Part shown: positions 41,992 to 57,720 of the stretch, piece by piece | How positions within the stretch are numbered: position 1 is the stretch's first letter | Layout of the letters: the number at the start of each line of letters is the position of its first letter | From: Leptospira tipperaryensis | GTDB lineage: Bacteria; Spirochaetota; Leptospiria; Leptospirales; Leptospiraceae | Direction of reading: 5' to 3' | NCBI RefSeq assembly: GCF_001729245.1 | Contig: NZ_CP015217.1 | Coordinates: 3,938,001-4,002,000, forward strand | Length of the DNA: 64,000 nt | The notes under the pieces: generated by a model | Seen by the model: the letters and a program-made list of their open reading frames with translations, nothing else | Told to the model about the DNA's origin: nothing | Database searches by the model: none | Translations under genes and position numbers: made by a program

Positions 41992-42903
41992 ATGGAAATC
42001 ATTTCGATTTTAAGAGGTTTCTTCCGGAAGAATTCAAAAATCTACATTCTTCTTTTTGGACTCTACGGTTCCGCTTTTCTCATCCTCTTTCTAAATGAAG
42101 AATTCGGATTCCCTCTTCTTACGTCGAAAGATTTTTGGACAAGGGCAACCGGCGTTGTACTATTGTACGGAATTCTAATATTTTTATTTTATTGGAATCT
42201 TTCCAAAAAAAGAAAACGTCTTTTGCGGAAAACGGGAGCGATCGGTTTTCTTTTTGTATTTTGGATTTGTCTGATCGCCCTCGAACTTTTCGATCTACCG
42301 TATGAAAAAATTCTAATATATCTTCCGAACGACTCCATGTTCTGGTCTTGGAAGGTTCTCAAACAGATGGTTCAATTGTTTCCGCTTCTCTTGATTCCTT
42401 TGATCTACGATTTTTATAAAAGCAAAACGAATCCGATTCCATTCGAAAAAAAGAAAACACCGTCTTATTATCCGATCTTGATAATAGGAATTGTTCTTTC
42501 TGCGATCGGATCTTTCATTCCCGGATTTAAAGAATTTTATCCGAGAGCGCCTTTGAGTACGGAACAATTTTTATATCACGCAACTTGGATCAAAACTCTG
42601 ATCTTTGAAATCGTTTATCTCGCGACGTTCTACTTTACGGAATTCTTTTTTAGAAAGTTTCTCATAAGATATCTTTCCGCGGCGGGAAGATATCATGCAG
42701 TGGGAATGAGCGCTCTAGTTTATGGATTGGTCCACTTTCAAAAACCAAACGGAGAAATTCTAAGTTCTTTTTTTGGAGGATTGCTCATGGGAGCGTTGAG
42801 CATTCGAACTCATTCGATTCGAGGCGGCCTTTACGCGCACATCGCACTCGCGGCGGGAATGGAATTTTTTACCGGAATTTATGTTTGGGAAAAATTATTT
42901 TAG
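41992..42903 (+). CDS. CPBP-family intramembrane protease-like protein
   Basis: 303 residues, strongly hydrophobic with about eight membrane segments. The C-terminal third has TEFFFRKFLI, then LVYGLVHFQKPNG and LSIRTHSIRGGLYAHIALA, the pattern of CPBP proteases. The usual Glu-Glu pair appears as Thr-Glu (TEFFFR), so the first catalytic Glu may be missing. Substrate unknown. Isolated gene with the palindrome-containing leader upstream. Confidence 0.7.
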   Translation: MEIISILRGFFRKNSKIYILLFGLYGSAFLILFLNEEFGFPLLTSKDFWTRATGVVLLYGILIFLFYWNLSKKRKRLLRKTGAIGFLFVFWICLIALELFDLPYEKILIYLPNDSMFWSWKVLKQMVQLFPLLLIPLIYDFYKSKTNPIPFEKKKTPSYYPILIIGIVLSAIGSFIPGFKEFYPRAPLSTEQFLYHATWIKTLIFEIVYLATFYFTEFFFRKFLIRYLSAAGRYHAVGMSALVYGLVHFQKPNGEILSSFFGGLLMGALSIRTHSIRGGLYAHIALAAGMEFFTGIYVWEKLF

Positions 42904-43241
42904 ATCTCAATCTCAGGGCGACTCCTGCGAAGCCGAATTGTAAAGAGGAGTTGTATCGAGATTTCGCAGGACCGGGCTCTTCATTGCAATCTGCAAAGCG
43001 CCATTCGACTTATCCGTAAAAACAAAACTTTAAAAAGGGGATGGCGCATCGCAGGATTTCCATTTCGATCCCTGTCGCGGAATTCTTTTAAAAAACAAAA
43101 TCAACCCGATTCAAAATTCTTTCACAAAACCGAATCCATTTTAGAATGTTAAAATCGAATGTAAAGACCTCCAAATCACTGTGGATGAAAAGAAGATCTA
43201 ATTAAAATACGATTGATACGCGCTGTTCACATTCTTGAAAG
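42904..43241. other. 338-base intergenic region between convergent genes
   Basis: An inverted repeat TCCTGCGAA (42923-42931) / TTCGCAGGA (42963-42971) could act as a terminator for the CPBP gene. GGCGC-rich short motifs follow (near 43000 and 43045). No gene or RNA recognised. Confidence 0.45.
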
Positions 43242-45090
43242 TTATTGAGAGCCTTTCACTTGAACGATACAAGCCCCGCGAATCGGAAACTGTTCGACTT
43301 CTTTCGAAAACTTGATCTCCTGAAAAGAAGACCAGAGATTTCCTTCGATCTCTTCACAGGATTTTGCCGCGATAAACCAATCCGGCTTTGTCAAAGAAGT
43401 CTTCTCCAAATTGAATTCTTCTTTCTTTAATTTTTCCCTCACTTCCTGGCGATTGATAAAACCCGCGCGATAAAAGGAAAGAGTTAGGTCCGGCCGATTG
43501 TGATGTTCCAAAGGCAATCGATTCCAAAAAACAGAATTCCGTTTTACGTTTTTCATAAAAACGTCTTCTGCATCCTCCGCCGTGTAAAACAAACTCCGGT
43601 CCACTCCGGAAAAACAAAGATTCGTTTTTTCCCAGACACTGAACTGATTGTAAACCAAATAGACGGCCGTAAATATTATAAAAACAAAATATACTCCGAA
43701 GGAAAGAATCCGAAACTTCTTGGAAACAAAGGTTTCATAACAGAAAATTCCAATCGCGACGAGCATCGAGGGATACAAATGATAGACGTGTCGGCTTTGA
43801 TGATTCGGAGTCATCAGCGTCAATCCGAGAATCGAAACCAAAATGGAGAGTATAAGAAAAAAAGACGCACTGATTTGTTTTTCCTTTCTATATTGAAAAA
43901 TTCCGAAACCGAATCCCAAAAACAAACCGAATAAAAGAAAAGCGCCTCCGTAAGGAGCGTAAAACGAATTCTCAAAAATCTCTTGAAAATACGTCAGGGT
44001 AAAAACGGAACCGTCGCCTTGTCCCGGCAATAAACCCGCACCCTGCGCGTGCCCGATCGTACTGCTGGAACTGGAAAAACGATCCGGATGTAATAAAACC
44101 CAGGATCCGATCGGAAGAATTGAGTAGGTCCAAAAATATTTCCAAACAGGCGAAAGACCTTCAAAAGAAAACAAAACATCTTCTTTCTTTGCTCGAGAAG
44201 GATAAAATTCTTTCCAAAGAGAATAGCTGATGCTGATCCAAAAAATCAGTGATCCCACATAACGCAAAAGCCCTTTTGTTTTTCCGGGTAAAATTTCCTT
44301 TGAAAAAACCACGGAAACAAAAATCAGAAAAACTCCGATCAAAATCGAAATCGATTTATTTCCATTCTTCCGATACGAATTCAAAATTTTGAAAGTAAGA
44401 TCTTTCGTTTCTTGAAAACGAAAAAAGGATAAATACAAGGATCCGAAAAAAATAAAAATATAACCGTAAGGATACTTTGTATGAAACAAAACGTTCACGC
44501 TAAAAAATAAAAACCACGGGGAATACGATTCTTCTATTTTAAATGGATGTTTTTGCAATTCCCAAAAAGCAAGAATTGCGGGAAGATAAAATAACCCGCC
44601 TTGGATCTCGAGCATTCCGGAAAAAGTGTAATGCATCCATCCGGGATTCTGCAACAGACCACCCCAAACGAGCGGAAACAAAAATGCGGTCGCGATCCAA
44701 GATTTTTTTTCAGTAAATCGAAAGAGAATCCAGGGAACGAGACAGAACAAAACGATCAATTCCGCAAACGTAAACAAAGACACCGGAGTTCCTCCGGGAC
44801 CGAAAAAGAAAACGATCAGGGCTTCGGGAAAATTTCGTAGCACGGGCCAAGTCGGAGAATCAAAGGACAATTTCACAACGGTCCAAAGATCGAAGGAACG
44901 AAATGCTTCCGCAAATCGAATCGAAGTAACCAATCTTGCATCGGGATCCCAGGTCAAAAAGTTTTGATTGGGACAAAAGGTAAGAAATTTAAAATAGAGT
45001 TTCCGGAAATAGATTCCTAAAATGACGAACTGCGGAAGGAAAAGTCCGATGGAAAGTAGTTTTGAAAATCGAAGAATCTCGGAGAATCGC

Positions 45091-45092
<2 letters not shown>
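43242..45092 (-). CDS. GT-C-like multi-spanning membrane protein
   Basis: 616 residues, with about ten or more hydrophobic segments and a soluble C-terminal domain from about 520. The N-terminal periplasmic loop has the [10 protein letters not shown] motif, an acidic pair in the place where GT-C glycosyltransferases (PMT/ArnT type) carry their catalytic Asp. It may transfer a sugar from a lipid-linked donor. The start ATG (45090-45092) overlaps the start of the divergent lipocalin gene. No other start is possible because TGA lies upstream in frame. No ribosome site is evident. Confidence 0.62.
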
Positions 45093-46203
<1,111 letters not shown>

Positions 46204-46319
46204 AACAAAAAAGGAAGATTCGAAGATTTCTCTTATCAATTATTGAAATTCTTTTTTTGAAAAAGACTTTGTCTTGTGATCTGATTCTTCGAAACTGTTT
46301 ATCCGGGAGACGGAAATGA

Positions 46320-47327
<1,008 letters not shown>

Positions 47328-47331
<4 letters not shown>

Positions 47332-48371
47332 TCCTAAGTCCGATTCTTAAAAAAAGATTTTTAAAGTTCAGAGCCAATCGCAGGGCCTGGTATGCTTTAA
47401 TCACATTAATTATTTCTTATGCGATTTCTCTATTCGCTCCACTGATCGCAACAAACCAGCCTTTGATCGTAAGTTATCAAGGGAAATGGAATTATCCCGT
47501 TTTTTCTTTTTATCCGGAATCTCAGTTCGGAGGAGAGAATCTAACTCCTCCCAATTACAAAAAGTTAGCACTGAGAGAAGACTTCAAATCCGGACCAAAC
47601 TGGATTCTCTTTGCTCCGGTTCCTTACGGATACAACGAAGACAATTTAGAAAGTCTGGACGAAGGCGATACTCCTCCCTCGGCTCCCAATGCCAAACACT
47701 GGTTAGGAACGGACGATCGAGGAAGAGACGTGTTCACGAGAGTTTTTTACGCGTATCGAAACGCGCTTAGTTTTGGATTGATTCTCGTATTTTTAGAATT
47801 GGCAATGGGAACCTTGATCGGCGGTATGCAAGGCTACTTCGGCGGAAAGTTGGATATCTTAATGCAGAGAATCATCGAAATTCTCTCCGCTATTCCTTTT
47901 CTATATTTGATCCTGATCGTAGGAGCTTTTTTCGGAAGAGGTTTTACGGTTCTTCTCATCACATACGGGGCATTGAGTTGGATCGGAATTTCCTATTACA
48001 TGCGTGGAGAATTTTATAAACTCAAACAGTTGACTTACGTCGATTCCGCAAAGGCCCTCGGTGTGAGTTCGTTTCGAATCATGGTAAGACATATTCTTCC
48101 GAATGCAATCACTCCGTTAGTCACCTTCTTACCATTCACTCTGATCGGATCCATTTCCATCTTGAGCGCCTTGGACTTTTTAGGTTACGGAATCCCCGCC
48201 CCCAATCCTTCTTGGGGAGAAATGATCGGACAGGGAAGAGAAAGATTGAGCGCTTGGTGGTTGATTACGTTTCCATCCGCGGCGCTTTTTCTGACGATCC
48301 TTCTGACTTCTTTTATCGGAGAAGGTTTACGCGATTCTTTTGATTCAAGAGAGAAGGCGGTGTACGAATGA
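47328..48371 (+). CDS. ABC transporter permease, Yej/Dpp type (second)
   Basis: The frame opens at 47292 but the ATG at 47328 overlaps the previous stop (ATGA), giving 347 residues. N-terminal [17 protein letters not shown] is the DppC/YejE-type start; [16 protein letters not shown] is the family hallmark, and the C-terminal DPRRAL-like tail reads [14 protein letters not shown] long periplasmic loop precedes the hallmark, a YejE trait. It forms the inner-membrane channel with the first permease and is coupled to the ATPase (ATGA). Confidence 0.88.
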
Positions 48372-49363
48372 GTTCTTCCGTTCTCTTACAAGTTAAGAAT
48401 TTTTCGCTCGATCTTTTTTCTGAAAATCGATGGCTCCCGGTTCTTCAAAACTTGACCTTCGATATAAAACAAGGAGAGATTCTTTCTTTGATCGGGGAAT
48501 CGGGTTGTGGAAAGTCTCTGACCGCTCTTGCGCTAACAAGACTCATTCCTTCCAATATATCCAGAGTCAAATCCGGAGAAATTTTGTATCAAGGAAAAGA
48601 TCTCTTAAAACTTTCACCGAAAGAATTGAGAAAGATTCGTGGAAAAGAAATTTCTTACGTTTTTCAAGAACCTTTTGCGGCGTTAAATCCTTTGATGAAA
48701 ATCGAAGATCAGATGATAGAAGCGTATCTGATGCATATTTCTCCCAATCGAAAAGAAGCGATCGAAAAAGCGGAATATCTTCTTTCTTCGGTCGGAATCA
48801 CCGATATCAAACAAAGACTCTATTCTTATCCCAATCAAATGAGCGGGGGAATTTTACAAAGGATCAGCATTGCGATGGCCCTGATGTGCGACCCATCCCT
48901 TCTAATCGCGGACGAACCGACAAGCGCGATTGACGTGACGATCCAAGCGCAACTGGTGGAACTTCTTTTAAATCTTCAAAAACAAAATCAAATGTCGATC
49001 CTCTTTATTTCGCACGACTTCGGACTCGTAGGAACCATCGCGCACAGAATTGCAGTGATGTATGCGGGAAGAATCGCCGAACTCGGAGATACGGATTCCG
49101 TGATCGATTCGCCAAACCATCCTTATACGATCGACTTGCTCAGATCCATACCATCCCTCGCCAAATCGGTTCATGATCTTCTTCCAATCCAAGGAATCGT
49201 ACCTTCGCCGGATCAATATCCTCTTGGATGTCATTATTCCACGCGATGCGGATCCGTGTTCGATATGTGCAAAGAAAATAAACCTGAATTGTTTTCAATA
49301 CATTCAAGCGGAGAATTGCATCAATCGGCTTGCTTCCTTTCAAAAAAACAGGACTCAAATTAA
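48368..49363 (+). CDS. ABC transporter ATPase (DppD-like)
   Basis: 331 residues. Walker A GESGCGKS (43-50), Q-loop EPFAAL, signature MSGGILQR (a variant of LSGGQ), Walker [14 protein letters not shown]-loop HDFGL. A C-terminal oligopeptide-transporter extension contains [14 protein letters not shown], whose Cys residues bind a 4Fe-4S cluster in relatives. With the next gene it replaces the fused YejF of other bacteria. Start is coupled to the previous stop. Confidence 0.9.
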   Translation: MSSSVLLQVKNFSLDLFSENRWLPVLQNLTFDIKQGEILSLIGESGCGKSLTALALTRLIPSNISRVKSGEILYQGKDLLKLSPKELRKIRGKEISYVFQEPFAALNPLMKIEDQMIEAYLMHISPNRKEAIEKAEYLLSSVGITDIKQRLYSYPNQMSGGILQRISIAMALMCDPSLLIADEPTSAIDVTIQAQLVELLLNLQKQNQMSILFISHDFGLVGTIAHRIAVMYAGRIAELGDTDSVIDSPNHPYTIDLLRSIPSLAKSVHDLLPIQGIVPSPDQYPLGCHYSTRCGSVFDMCKENKPELFSIHSSGELHQSACFLSKKQDSN

Positions 49364-49372
49364 GAGCATTCC

Positions 49373-50331
49373 ATGATTCGTATTCAAGATCTAACAATCA
49401 GCTTTTATTCCAAGTCTGGATTCGGGTTTAAGAAGAATCGAATCGCAGCCGTAGACGGAATCAATTTAGAAATCGAAAAAAATGAAATCCTCGGTCTCGT
49501 CGGCGAATCCGGCTGTGGAAAATCCACTTTAGGTAGAGGACTTGTAAAACTTTTACAACCCGAATCCGGCAAGATCTATTTCGAAGATCAAGAGATCACT
49601 TCTCTCTCTTCCTCGGAATTTTTTCCTTATAGAAAGAATATTCAGATCATCTTTCAAGATCCGTATTCTTCCCTAAACCCTCGTATGACGATTTCGGAAA
49701 TCTTAAAGGAAGGATTGGAGATCCACGAAAAACTTACGGAAGAAGAAGCTGTAAATAAGATCAAAGAAATTTTAGAACGAGTCAATTTGTCTTCGGATAT
49801 CTTAACTCGTTTTCCTCACGAATTCTCTGGAGGGCAAAGACAAAGAATCGCGATTGCAAGAGCCCTGATTTTAAAACCGAAATTTCTTATCTGCGACGAA
49901 TCCGTTTCCGCTCTGGACGTTTCCACGGGAACTCAAGTTTTAAAACTCCTTGTCGAATTAAAAAACGAGTTCGGGCTCTCATATTTGTTTATCTCTCACG
50001 ATCTGGGTGTGGTAAAATCTATCTCGGACCGAATTGCTGTTATGTATCTGGGAAAAATAGTGGAAATCGGCAAGACGAAGGACATCATTTCATCTCCGGC
50101 GCATCCTTATACAAAGGCGCTTTTTCAATCCACATTCGACGTTTACGATAGGAAAAAAGTAAGAACTCCTCTCAAAGGAGAAATACCGAGCACGGTCAAC
50201 AAACCATCCGGTTGTCATTTTCACACTCGTTGCCCGATCGTACAGGAAATCTGCAAATCCGAATTCCCGAGTTGGAAAAATAAAGAAGCCGATCAAAAAG
50301 TATTGTGTCACTTTCCTTTGGAACGGGAAAA

Positions 50332-50335
<4 letters not shown>
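49373..50335 (+). CDS. ABC transporter ATPase (DppF-like)
   Basis: 320 residues. Walker A GESGCGKS (44-51), Q-loop QDPYSSL, signature FSGGQRQR, Walker [14 protein letters not shown]-loop HDLGVV. Family C-terminal Cys pattern CHFHTRCP is present. It is the second ATPase of the importer. No periplasmic binding protein is encoded in the cluster. The AsmA-like gene follows with an ATGA overlap. Confidence 0.9.
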
Positions 50336-52380
<2,045 letters not shown>

Positions 52381-52398
52381 TTACATTCAGGAAACGTT

Positions 52399-52824
52399 AT
52401 GAAGCCAAAAATATTAATCCGAATTGCATCTATTCTTATGTTGATCTTTGTCTTAGGTCATTCCATCGGACATTTTACACGTTACAATACCGCCGACATT
52501 CGTGCAATCAACACGATTACCGCTATGCAAATGACTAAGATTCCTATGGAAGGGGTTGATAAAACATACGATCAATTCTATTCCGGGATGAGTTTAAACC
52601 TAAGCGTCACCCTACTCTTTTTGGCGACTTTGCTTTGGTTACTATCAAATCTTGTAGAGTCCAATCCGAAAACGGTATTAAAACTTCTGATTCCGATCTT
52701 CTTTTGTGTATTTTGTTTTTCGATCACCGGCTTTCTTTATTTTTTTCCGGTCCCCACTCTCATTTCCTGCTTAGGAGCTTTGTCCATCTTAGCGAGTATT
52801 TTTCTTTTGAGAAAGGAATCATAA
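52399..52824 (+). CDS. Small membrane protein (LIC_13387-like)
   Basis: 141 residues with four hydrophobic segments (about 9-27, 65-85, 93-113, 118-137) and a short polar loop. An N-terminal MKPKILIRIASILMLIFVLGHSIGHF carries two His residues in the membrane. I recall a leptospiral family LIC_13387, consistent with the neighbouring LIC_13355-like gene. It follows the AsmA gene by 18 bases, so probably shares its transcript. Function unknown. Confidence 0.65.
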   Translation: MKPKILIRIASILMLIFVLGHSIGHFTRYNTADIRAINTITAMQMTKIPMEGVDKTYDQFYSGMSLNLSVTLLFLATLLWLLSNLVESNPKTVLKLLIPIFFCVFCFSITGFLYFFPVPTLISCLGALSILASIFLLRKES

Positions 52825-53043
52825 CGTCCTCTTATCTTTGTTCTTTTGCATCGAACTTCGCTACAAGGACAAAGAGTCCAACGATTCTTGAGTGTAGCTT
52901 AGAAATATAGAAAAAACATTTCGGAGTTCCGACCAGAGATTGAAGTCGAAAAAAAAAAATCGGTTGTAGAGAAAGAATTTCGAAAACGGGCGAAGTAGAA
53001 AAATTCCAAAAAAAAATTGTGTCGAATTTGACTGTTGCAGTTT

Positions 53044-54872
53044 TTAAGTGAAATCGAGATCCATTCCTTCTTGAATCAAAATTCTGAGAGCATTGCTCGT
53101 TTCCACAAGTCCGTCTCGAATTTTGTAATCGAAATGCATCGTTCCATCCACAATTTCTTCCTGAAAGTGTTTTAAAATCACACCTTCCACTTTGGCTAAT
53201 TCCAAATCGTGACTGGTTACGAGGCCCATCACTCGATTCTTTTTTAATTCTTTTAAAATTCCTTTACAAGCAAGAGAACGTTCACGCGTATTTGTTCCTT
53301 TTAAAATTTCATCAAGAAGAACAAGATGAGGCCGAGTTGGATTCTTAATCTTGCGAACGATTTCCGAAAGTCGTCTCACTTCCGCATAAAAGAAAGAAAT
53401 CCCCTCCTCTAAATTATCTTCGTTCCTCATACTCGTATGAATATTCAAAACGGGAAGAGTAAACTCCGAAGCGGGCGCGGGACCTCCCGCTAGAGAAAGA
53501 ATGGAAGCGACACCGATCGTACGAAGATAAGTTGTCTTACCGGACATGTTGGACCCGGTGATCAAGACTACATCCTTTTCTTTTACCGAATCAAGAACGT
53601 TAGACACCTTGGATTCGAAAGGAATCAGCGGATGATGAATATTTTTGCCGGTAATCGAAGCTGGAGAATCTTCCGGAAGAATGTTTGGAAAACAATAATC
53701 CGGAAACATCCATTTGAGATTTGCAAAAGGAACGAGGGAATCGAATACGATCAAATCCTCCATAGACCTTTCTAAAAGAATGGAATGTTTGTTCCGCCAC
53801 TTCGAGATTCTCTGCAAAATCCAAAGATCGTATAAAAATAAATTATTAAGAATCAGATGAAGAAGGGGCGCCTCGGTCAACGCCACACGTTTTAGAATCC
53901 GGTCCAGATCCTCGTATGCGGATTTTAATTCTTCTTTAGAGATTTCTTGCAAAAGAAATCTACCATTTCGATCCTGAATTCTCAATCCTTTTAGATAGAT
54001 TAGAATTTTCTGAAGACCGATGATACTTCCGGAAAGCGAGTAGTATTGTTGAAAGACTTCTAAAGAAAGCGATCGATAGAGTCCGAATAAAATCAAATTT
54101 AAGAATAAAACCGAAGCGGGAAAAGGAACTCCTAAAAGAATATTCGCAGGAATTAAAGTGAGAACCAGAATTGTAACCGGTTTATAAATTTTCGAGAGCC
54201 AAGGATATTTCTTCCAAAGATTTGACGATAAATCGGATTGAATGAGTTTCGGGCTGGTTTTTACAAACGTTTCGGAAGAATCCTGATTCTCCCCGAGATA
54301 AGACGCCAATCTAAGTATTTTAGGAATTGCTAATGTTTTTTCGGATATCGATTTTACGATCGATTGTCTCTGTAAAACATTCTCCCTTTGAAAATCGGAA
54401 GGTGATTCATTCGGGTCCAGCAAGGAGATTAGCTTTTGTTCCGAATTCGTAGTAAACGTCGTATCCAACCAAGAAAACAAACCGGTTTCACGAAAAAGAT
54501 CCAAATCCCTGGCAAGAGGAGAAATACTTTCTAAGGAAACACGAGTTCCGTATTTTTTTCCAAAACCCTTGATCTTGATTCTCGCGACTTCTCTTTCTAA
54601 AACGAATTGCCAGAGACGAATCCGTTCTCTGGAAGAAAGAGTTTTCTTATATCTTCTTACAAAAAAGAAAAATATAAAAAGAATCAGCAAGGAAGGAAGA
54701 TAGAATATCGATTCTGTTCTAAGATAATAAAGAACGGAAACCCAAAGAACGAAGGCCGAGAAAAAGAGAAGTCGAAATAAGGAAAGTTTTGAGAGAAGGC
54801 TGGAAACCCGGTCGTGAAGTCGTTTTAATTTTCCGCTCCTACGCTCGAGCAATACGATCTTAGAGGAAGAAG

Positions 54873-54876
<4 letters not shown>
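53044..54876 (-). CDS. Membrane-anchored MutS-like ATPase
   Basis: 610 residues. Two hydrophobic hairpins (about 33-75 and 230-268) anchor it, and the C-terminal ATPase domain is MutS-like: Walker [14 protein letters not shown] (about 437-449), then [23 protein letters not shown] and Walker [13 protein letters not shown], with a His in SHD. The mismatch-recognition and connector domains of true MutS are absent. It therefore belongs to the membrane MutS-related group of unknown role. It is coupled to the 78-residue upstream gene by ATGA (54873-54876). Confidence 0.75.
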
Positions 54877-55109
<233 letters not shown>

Positions 55110-55152
55110 TTTTTTGCAATTTTACCGTTTTGGGAAAAATCGTACAAGAAAA

Positions 55153-55170
55153 AAAATACTCAAGTATTTT
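55153..55170. promoter_or_regulatory. AT-rich dyad between divergent small genes
   Basis: AAAATACT-CA-AGTATTTT, eight-base arms. It lies between the divergent genes starting at 55109 and 55286 and may be an operator or promoter element. Speculative. Confidence 0.3.
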
Positions 55171-55285
55171 CCAATTTCAGCGATATGTAGTTTAGGGAGT
55201 CAATTGCTTTCTCAAGGATGAGAACGAGGCAAGCTCCTAATACATAAAACTCGAACCAAACCAGAAAGTCGCATGGAGGCGCAAA

Positions 55286-55492
55286 ATGTTTTACCCAGAA
55301 ATGGATCCCGAACTGAAAAGTTCCTTTCTCTCAATCGGCAAAACCACCGCAAATCTCGTAAACAACACAATTCTCCCTCAATCCGGGTTAAAAGCCGGCG
55401 CCTTACTCAATTCCGCCCAAATGGAAAAGTTAAAAGAAATCCGTAAGCGTAGATTTCAATCCAGCGAGTGGAAGAATTTTCTAAAAGACTGA
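55286..55492 (+). CDS. Small hypothetical protein
   Basis: 68 residues: MFYPEMDPELK start, central NNTILPQSGLKAGALLNSAQM and a basic C-terminus. A strong GGAGG ribosome site lies seven bases before the ATG, which supports translation. No family recognised. A bidirectional terminator at 55665-55693 lies about 170 bases on. Confidence 0.55.
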   Translation: MFYPEMDPELKSSFLSIGKTTANLVNNTILPQSGLKAGALLNSAQMEKLKEIRKRRFQSSEWKNFLKD

Positions 55493-55527
55493 ACAGGAAA
55501 AATAATCCCGCTCAATTTTATCTCGAA

Positions 55528-55542
55528 CGGACTTGAAGTCCG
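55528..55542. repeat. Palindrome, copy 2 of 2
   Basis: CGGACTT-G-AAGTCCG, same arms as 13434-13448 and the same flanks (AAC before, ATT after). Lies in noncoding sequence after the 68-residue gene. Confidence 0.5.
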
Positions 55543-55664
55543 ATTTCAAGTGATTTTTGCTGCGAAAACTTTGTCGGTAGAAATACAAAGACGGATTTTA
55601 CGACCAACGAAAGTCGGAGTTTTAGAAATCGGATCTGAAATTCTTTCGAAGATCCTTTAAAACA

Positions 55665-55693
55665 AAAAAGCCTGCTAAATTAGCAGGCTTTTT
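55665..55693. terminator. Strong bidirectional rho-independent terminator
   Basis: A-rich left side, GCCTGCTAA (55670-55678) and TTAGCAGGC (55680-55688), then a T run. The A and T tracts pair outward to a 14-bp stem. It serves both the small plus-strand gene and the caspase-like gene (minus strand, stop at 55714). Confidence 0.9.
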
Positions 55694-55713
55694 CTTTGGT
55701 ACGAAATACTTGT

Positions 55714-57336
55714 TTAGTATTTCGTTTTGGTAGAAGGCATCTTCACATTGAGAATTACATCCACCTTTGTAACATCGCCTTCTCTTACACTGATCATCGA
55801 ATTGTTGAGATTCAGATCCTCTGCAAAAGAAGCCTTGATTTCGTAATCGCCAGGCTTGAGATTTGTGAACCAAAAATTTCCTTCGCTGTCCGTATTCAAT
55901 TTTTGAATCCCGGTAACGCTGGAGATCGTCGGCATAAAAATCGGCTGATTGATCACAGGGTTGTCCAAGGTCTTGTAAAAAACCTTTCCCTGAATCGCTC
56001 CAAAACCGCTCATCGAAGCGTTGATCGCAAGTTCGTTCTTCTTATTTGGAAGAACGGCAAAAGTCTCTTGGATCTCGGGATAATCATCCGCCTTGATCGT
56101 AATCTTATGAACACCGGCAGGCACCTTGCTCAAATTGATCGTATAAATATTTCCCGGAATCAGCTGCCCCTGTCTTTTTACCGCACCCCAAAAATTAGAT
56201 GGAGAAGCGGAAACTGAAGAAGTAAATTCTTGATCGTCGATAAAGACTTTTACGTTACGATTTCCTTTTCTTTTCTTCTTCGCAAAGATCAAAACATCCG
56301 GAGGAAGATCGGAAAGTCCGTAAGCACGATCTTGAATGATCGTCGTTTTCAAAACCAGATCCCCTCTTTCATTTGTAGGAACCACGGGAGGTTCTTGCGG
56401 AGTTACTACTGGTTGAACTGGATCAGGTTTCACAGGATCGGTATCCGGTTCCACAGATGGAGGCGGAGGTTTTGGAGGATCGACCGGCTTCGGAGGTTCC
56501 GGATTCTTTTTACCGGAAAGAAAAATTCCCGACGCGTTTCCTGAAATTTGCGGAACCTGCTCGTGCTGAAACTTCTTCGCCATCTGAACCGTTTCATCTT
56601 TGGATTTGAAGAAGGCTTCTAAAGCGGTAACAACGTTATCTTTGTTTAAGTCGGCGGTACTCAGAGCTCTACCGAAGTTATAAGTAAAAATACCGTGGTT
56701 GATACTTCCACCGACTTCGATCGCAGTTTGGTTATCGTCCGCCGAAGAAATGATCGCTTTGTCTTGAAAGAAAAAGTCTTCGGAATCTTGTTTTACAGTT
56801 CCGTTGCTTCCGTCAGGAATCGGAACATCGGCCGAACCTCTGGTTGCCTTCCCTTTCTTAGCGATACCGCCTGAAAAACAACAGTCAAAGATAAATACCG
56901 TTTTAGGAGATTTTACTTTTTCTAAGTATTTGTTTAACTCATCGTCCTGGAGGTGAGGCCGATCATAACAGATGATCAAGTTTCTCATTCCGTTTTTTGC
57001 GGACGCGTCTCTTTGAAAGGCACCATGACCTGAGAAATAAAGAAGAACGGTGTCATCATCGCCCGCTTTTTTTCCTAAGGCTTTGATCTCTTTTTCAATA
57101 TTATCCTTTGTTACGTCTTTACCGAGGATAATTTTTACCTCGTCGAAATTTCCGACTCTTCGAATTTCATCGTTCAAATACTTTGCATCTGCTTCGCAAA
57201 GATTGAGTTCCGGAATTCCTGCTTTATTTCCGGTATAGTTCGAACCGAAAATGAGCCCGTATCTTTTTTGTGCAAATGCATCCGTTGCAAAAAATAAAAT
57301 CAAACAGACGCTGATTGCCGATAGCTTGGATTTCAA
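55714..57336 (-). CDS. Exported caspase-like (C14) protein
   Basis: 540 residues. A signal peptide ends near AFAQ. The caspase-fold domain (about 25-275) has the catalytic dyad His104 in YFSGHGAF and Cys153 in DCCFSGG, both intact. Then a Pro-rich linker (about 280-325) and a C-terminal part with beta-sandwich, carboxypeptidase-regulatory-like repeats ([15 protein letters not shown] and [19 protein letters not shown]). It should be a periplasmic or secreted cysteine peptidase. Similar proteins exist in many spirochaetes and cyanobacteria but few are characterised. Confidence 0.82.
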   Translation of the reverse strand: MKSKLSAISVCLILFFATDAFAQKRYGLIFGSNYTGNKAGIPELNLCEADAKYLNDEIRRVGNFDEVKIILGKDVTKDNIEKEIKALGKKAGDDDTVLLYFSGHGAFQRDASAKNGMRNLIICYDRPHLQDDELNKYLEKVKSPKTVFIFDCCFSGGIAKKGKATRGSADVPIPDGSNGTVKQDSEDFFFQDKAIISSADDNQTAIEVGGSINHGIFTYNFGRALSTADLNKDNVVTALEAFFKSKDETVQMAKKFQHEQVPQISGNASGIFLSGKKNPEPPKPVDPPKPPPPSVEPDTDPVKPDPVQPVVTPQEPPVVPTNERGDLVLKTTIIQDRAYGLSDLPPDVLIFAKKKRKGNRNVKVFIDDQEFTSSVSASPSNFWGAVKRQGQLIPGNIYTINLSKVPAGVHKITIKADDYPEIQETFAVLPNKKNELAINASMSGFGAIQGKVFYKTLDNPVINQPIFMPTISSVTGIQKLNTDSEGNFWFTNLKPGDYEIKASFAEDLNLNNSMISVREGDVTKVDVILNVKMPSTKTKY

Positions 57337-57720
57337 ACCTGGCCTCCTGGGATGATTGAGAATGGAATCAGGGTAACAAAAGAAATCCTTTTGTCATTAT
57401 TTTTTTACGGAAAGAATTCTTTCTTAAGAATTTAGGAAAGAATTTTCCATTTCAAAAAGAGACTAAATTTTTTGAAATTCTAAGAAACCGGGAAAGATTT
57501 TTTATGGATGTAACTTTTTATGTCCGCGTTTATAAAAAAGGGAATATTATTTGATACTCGTTTTATTCTCTTTTTTACGAATGAGTTCAGTTGAATTTAT
57601 TTCCTAACAATAGACAAAATCAACTGTTAGAATCGGTTACGCATTGGAAATGGAAAATGCCTAAGAGATGAGGAAACGGTCCTTTTGAAAAAGGACCTGT
57701 TCCCAAAATTGAAAAGAAGA
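57337..57720. other. 384-base intergenic region before the caspase-like gene
   Basis: Contains the OmpL1-like gene hairpin at 57678-57697 and presumably the caspase promoter. AT-rich, with no open frame or RNA feature recognised. Confidence 0.5.
57678..57697 (-). terminator. Hairpin after the OmpL1-like gene
   Basis: GGTCCTTTT (57678-57686) and AAAAGGACC (57689-57697), nine-base perfect arms, 24 bases past the stop on the minus strand. Followed by GTTTCC rather than a T run. Confidence 0.6.

Noticed and set aside
41838..42098. Plus-strand frame overlapping the CPBP gene
   Set aside because: A Gly- and Arg-rich frame inside the leader and gene in another phase, without domain or ribosome site.
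55622..55873. Small minus-strand frame across the terminator
   Set aside because: It runs through the terminator and into the end of the caspase-like gene in another frame.
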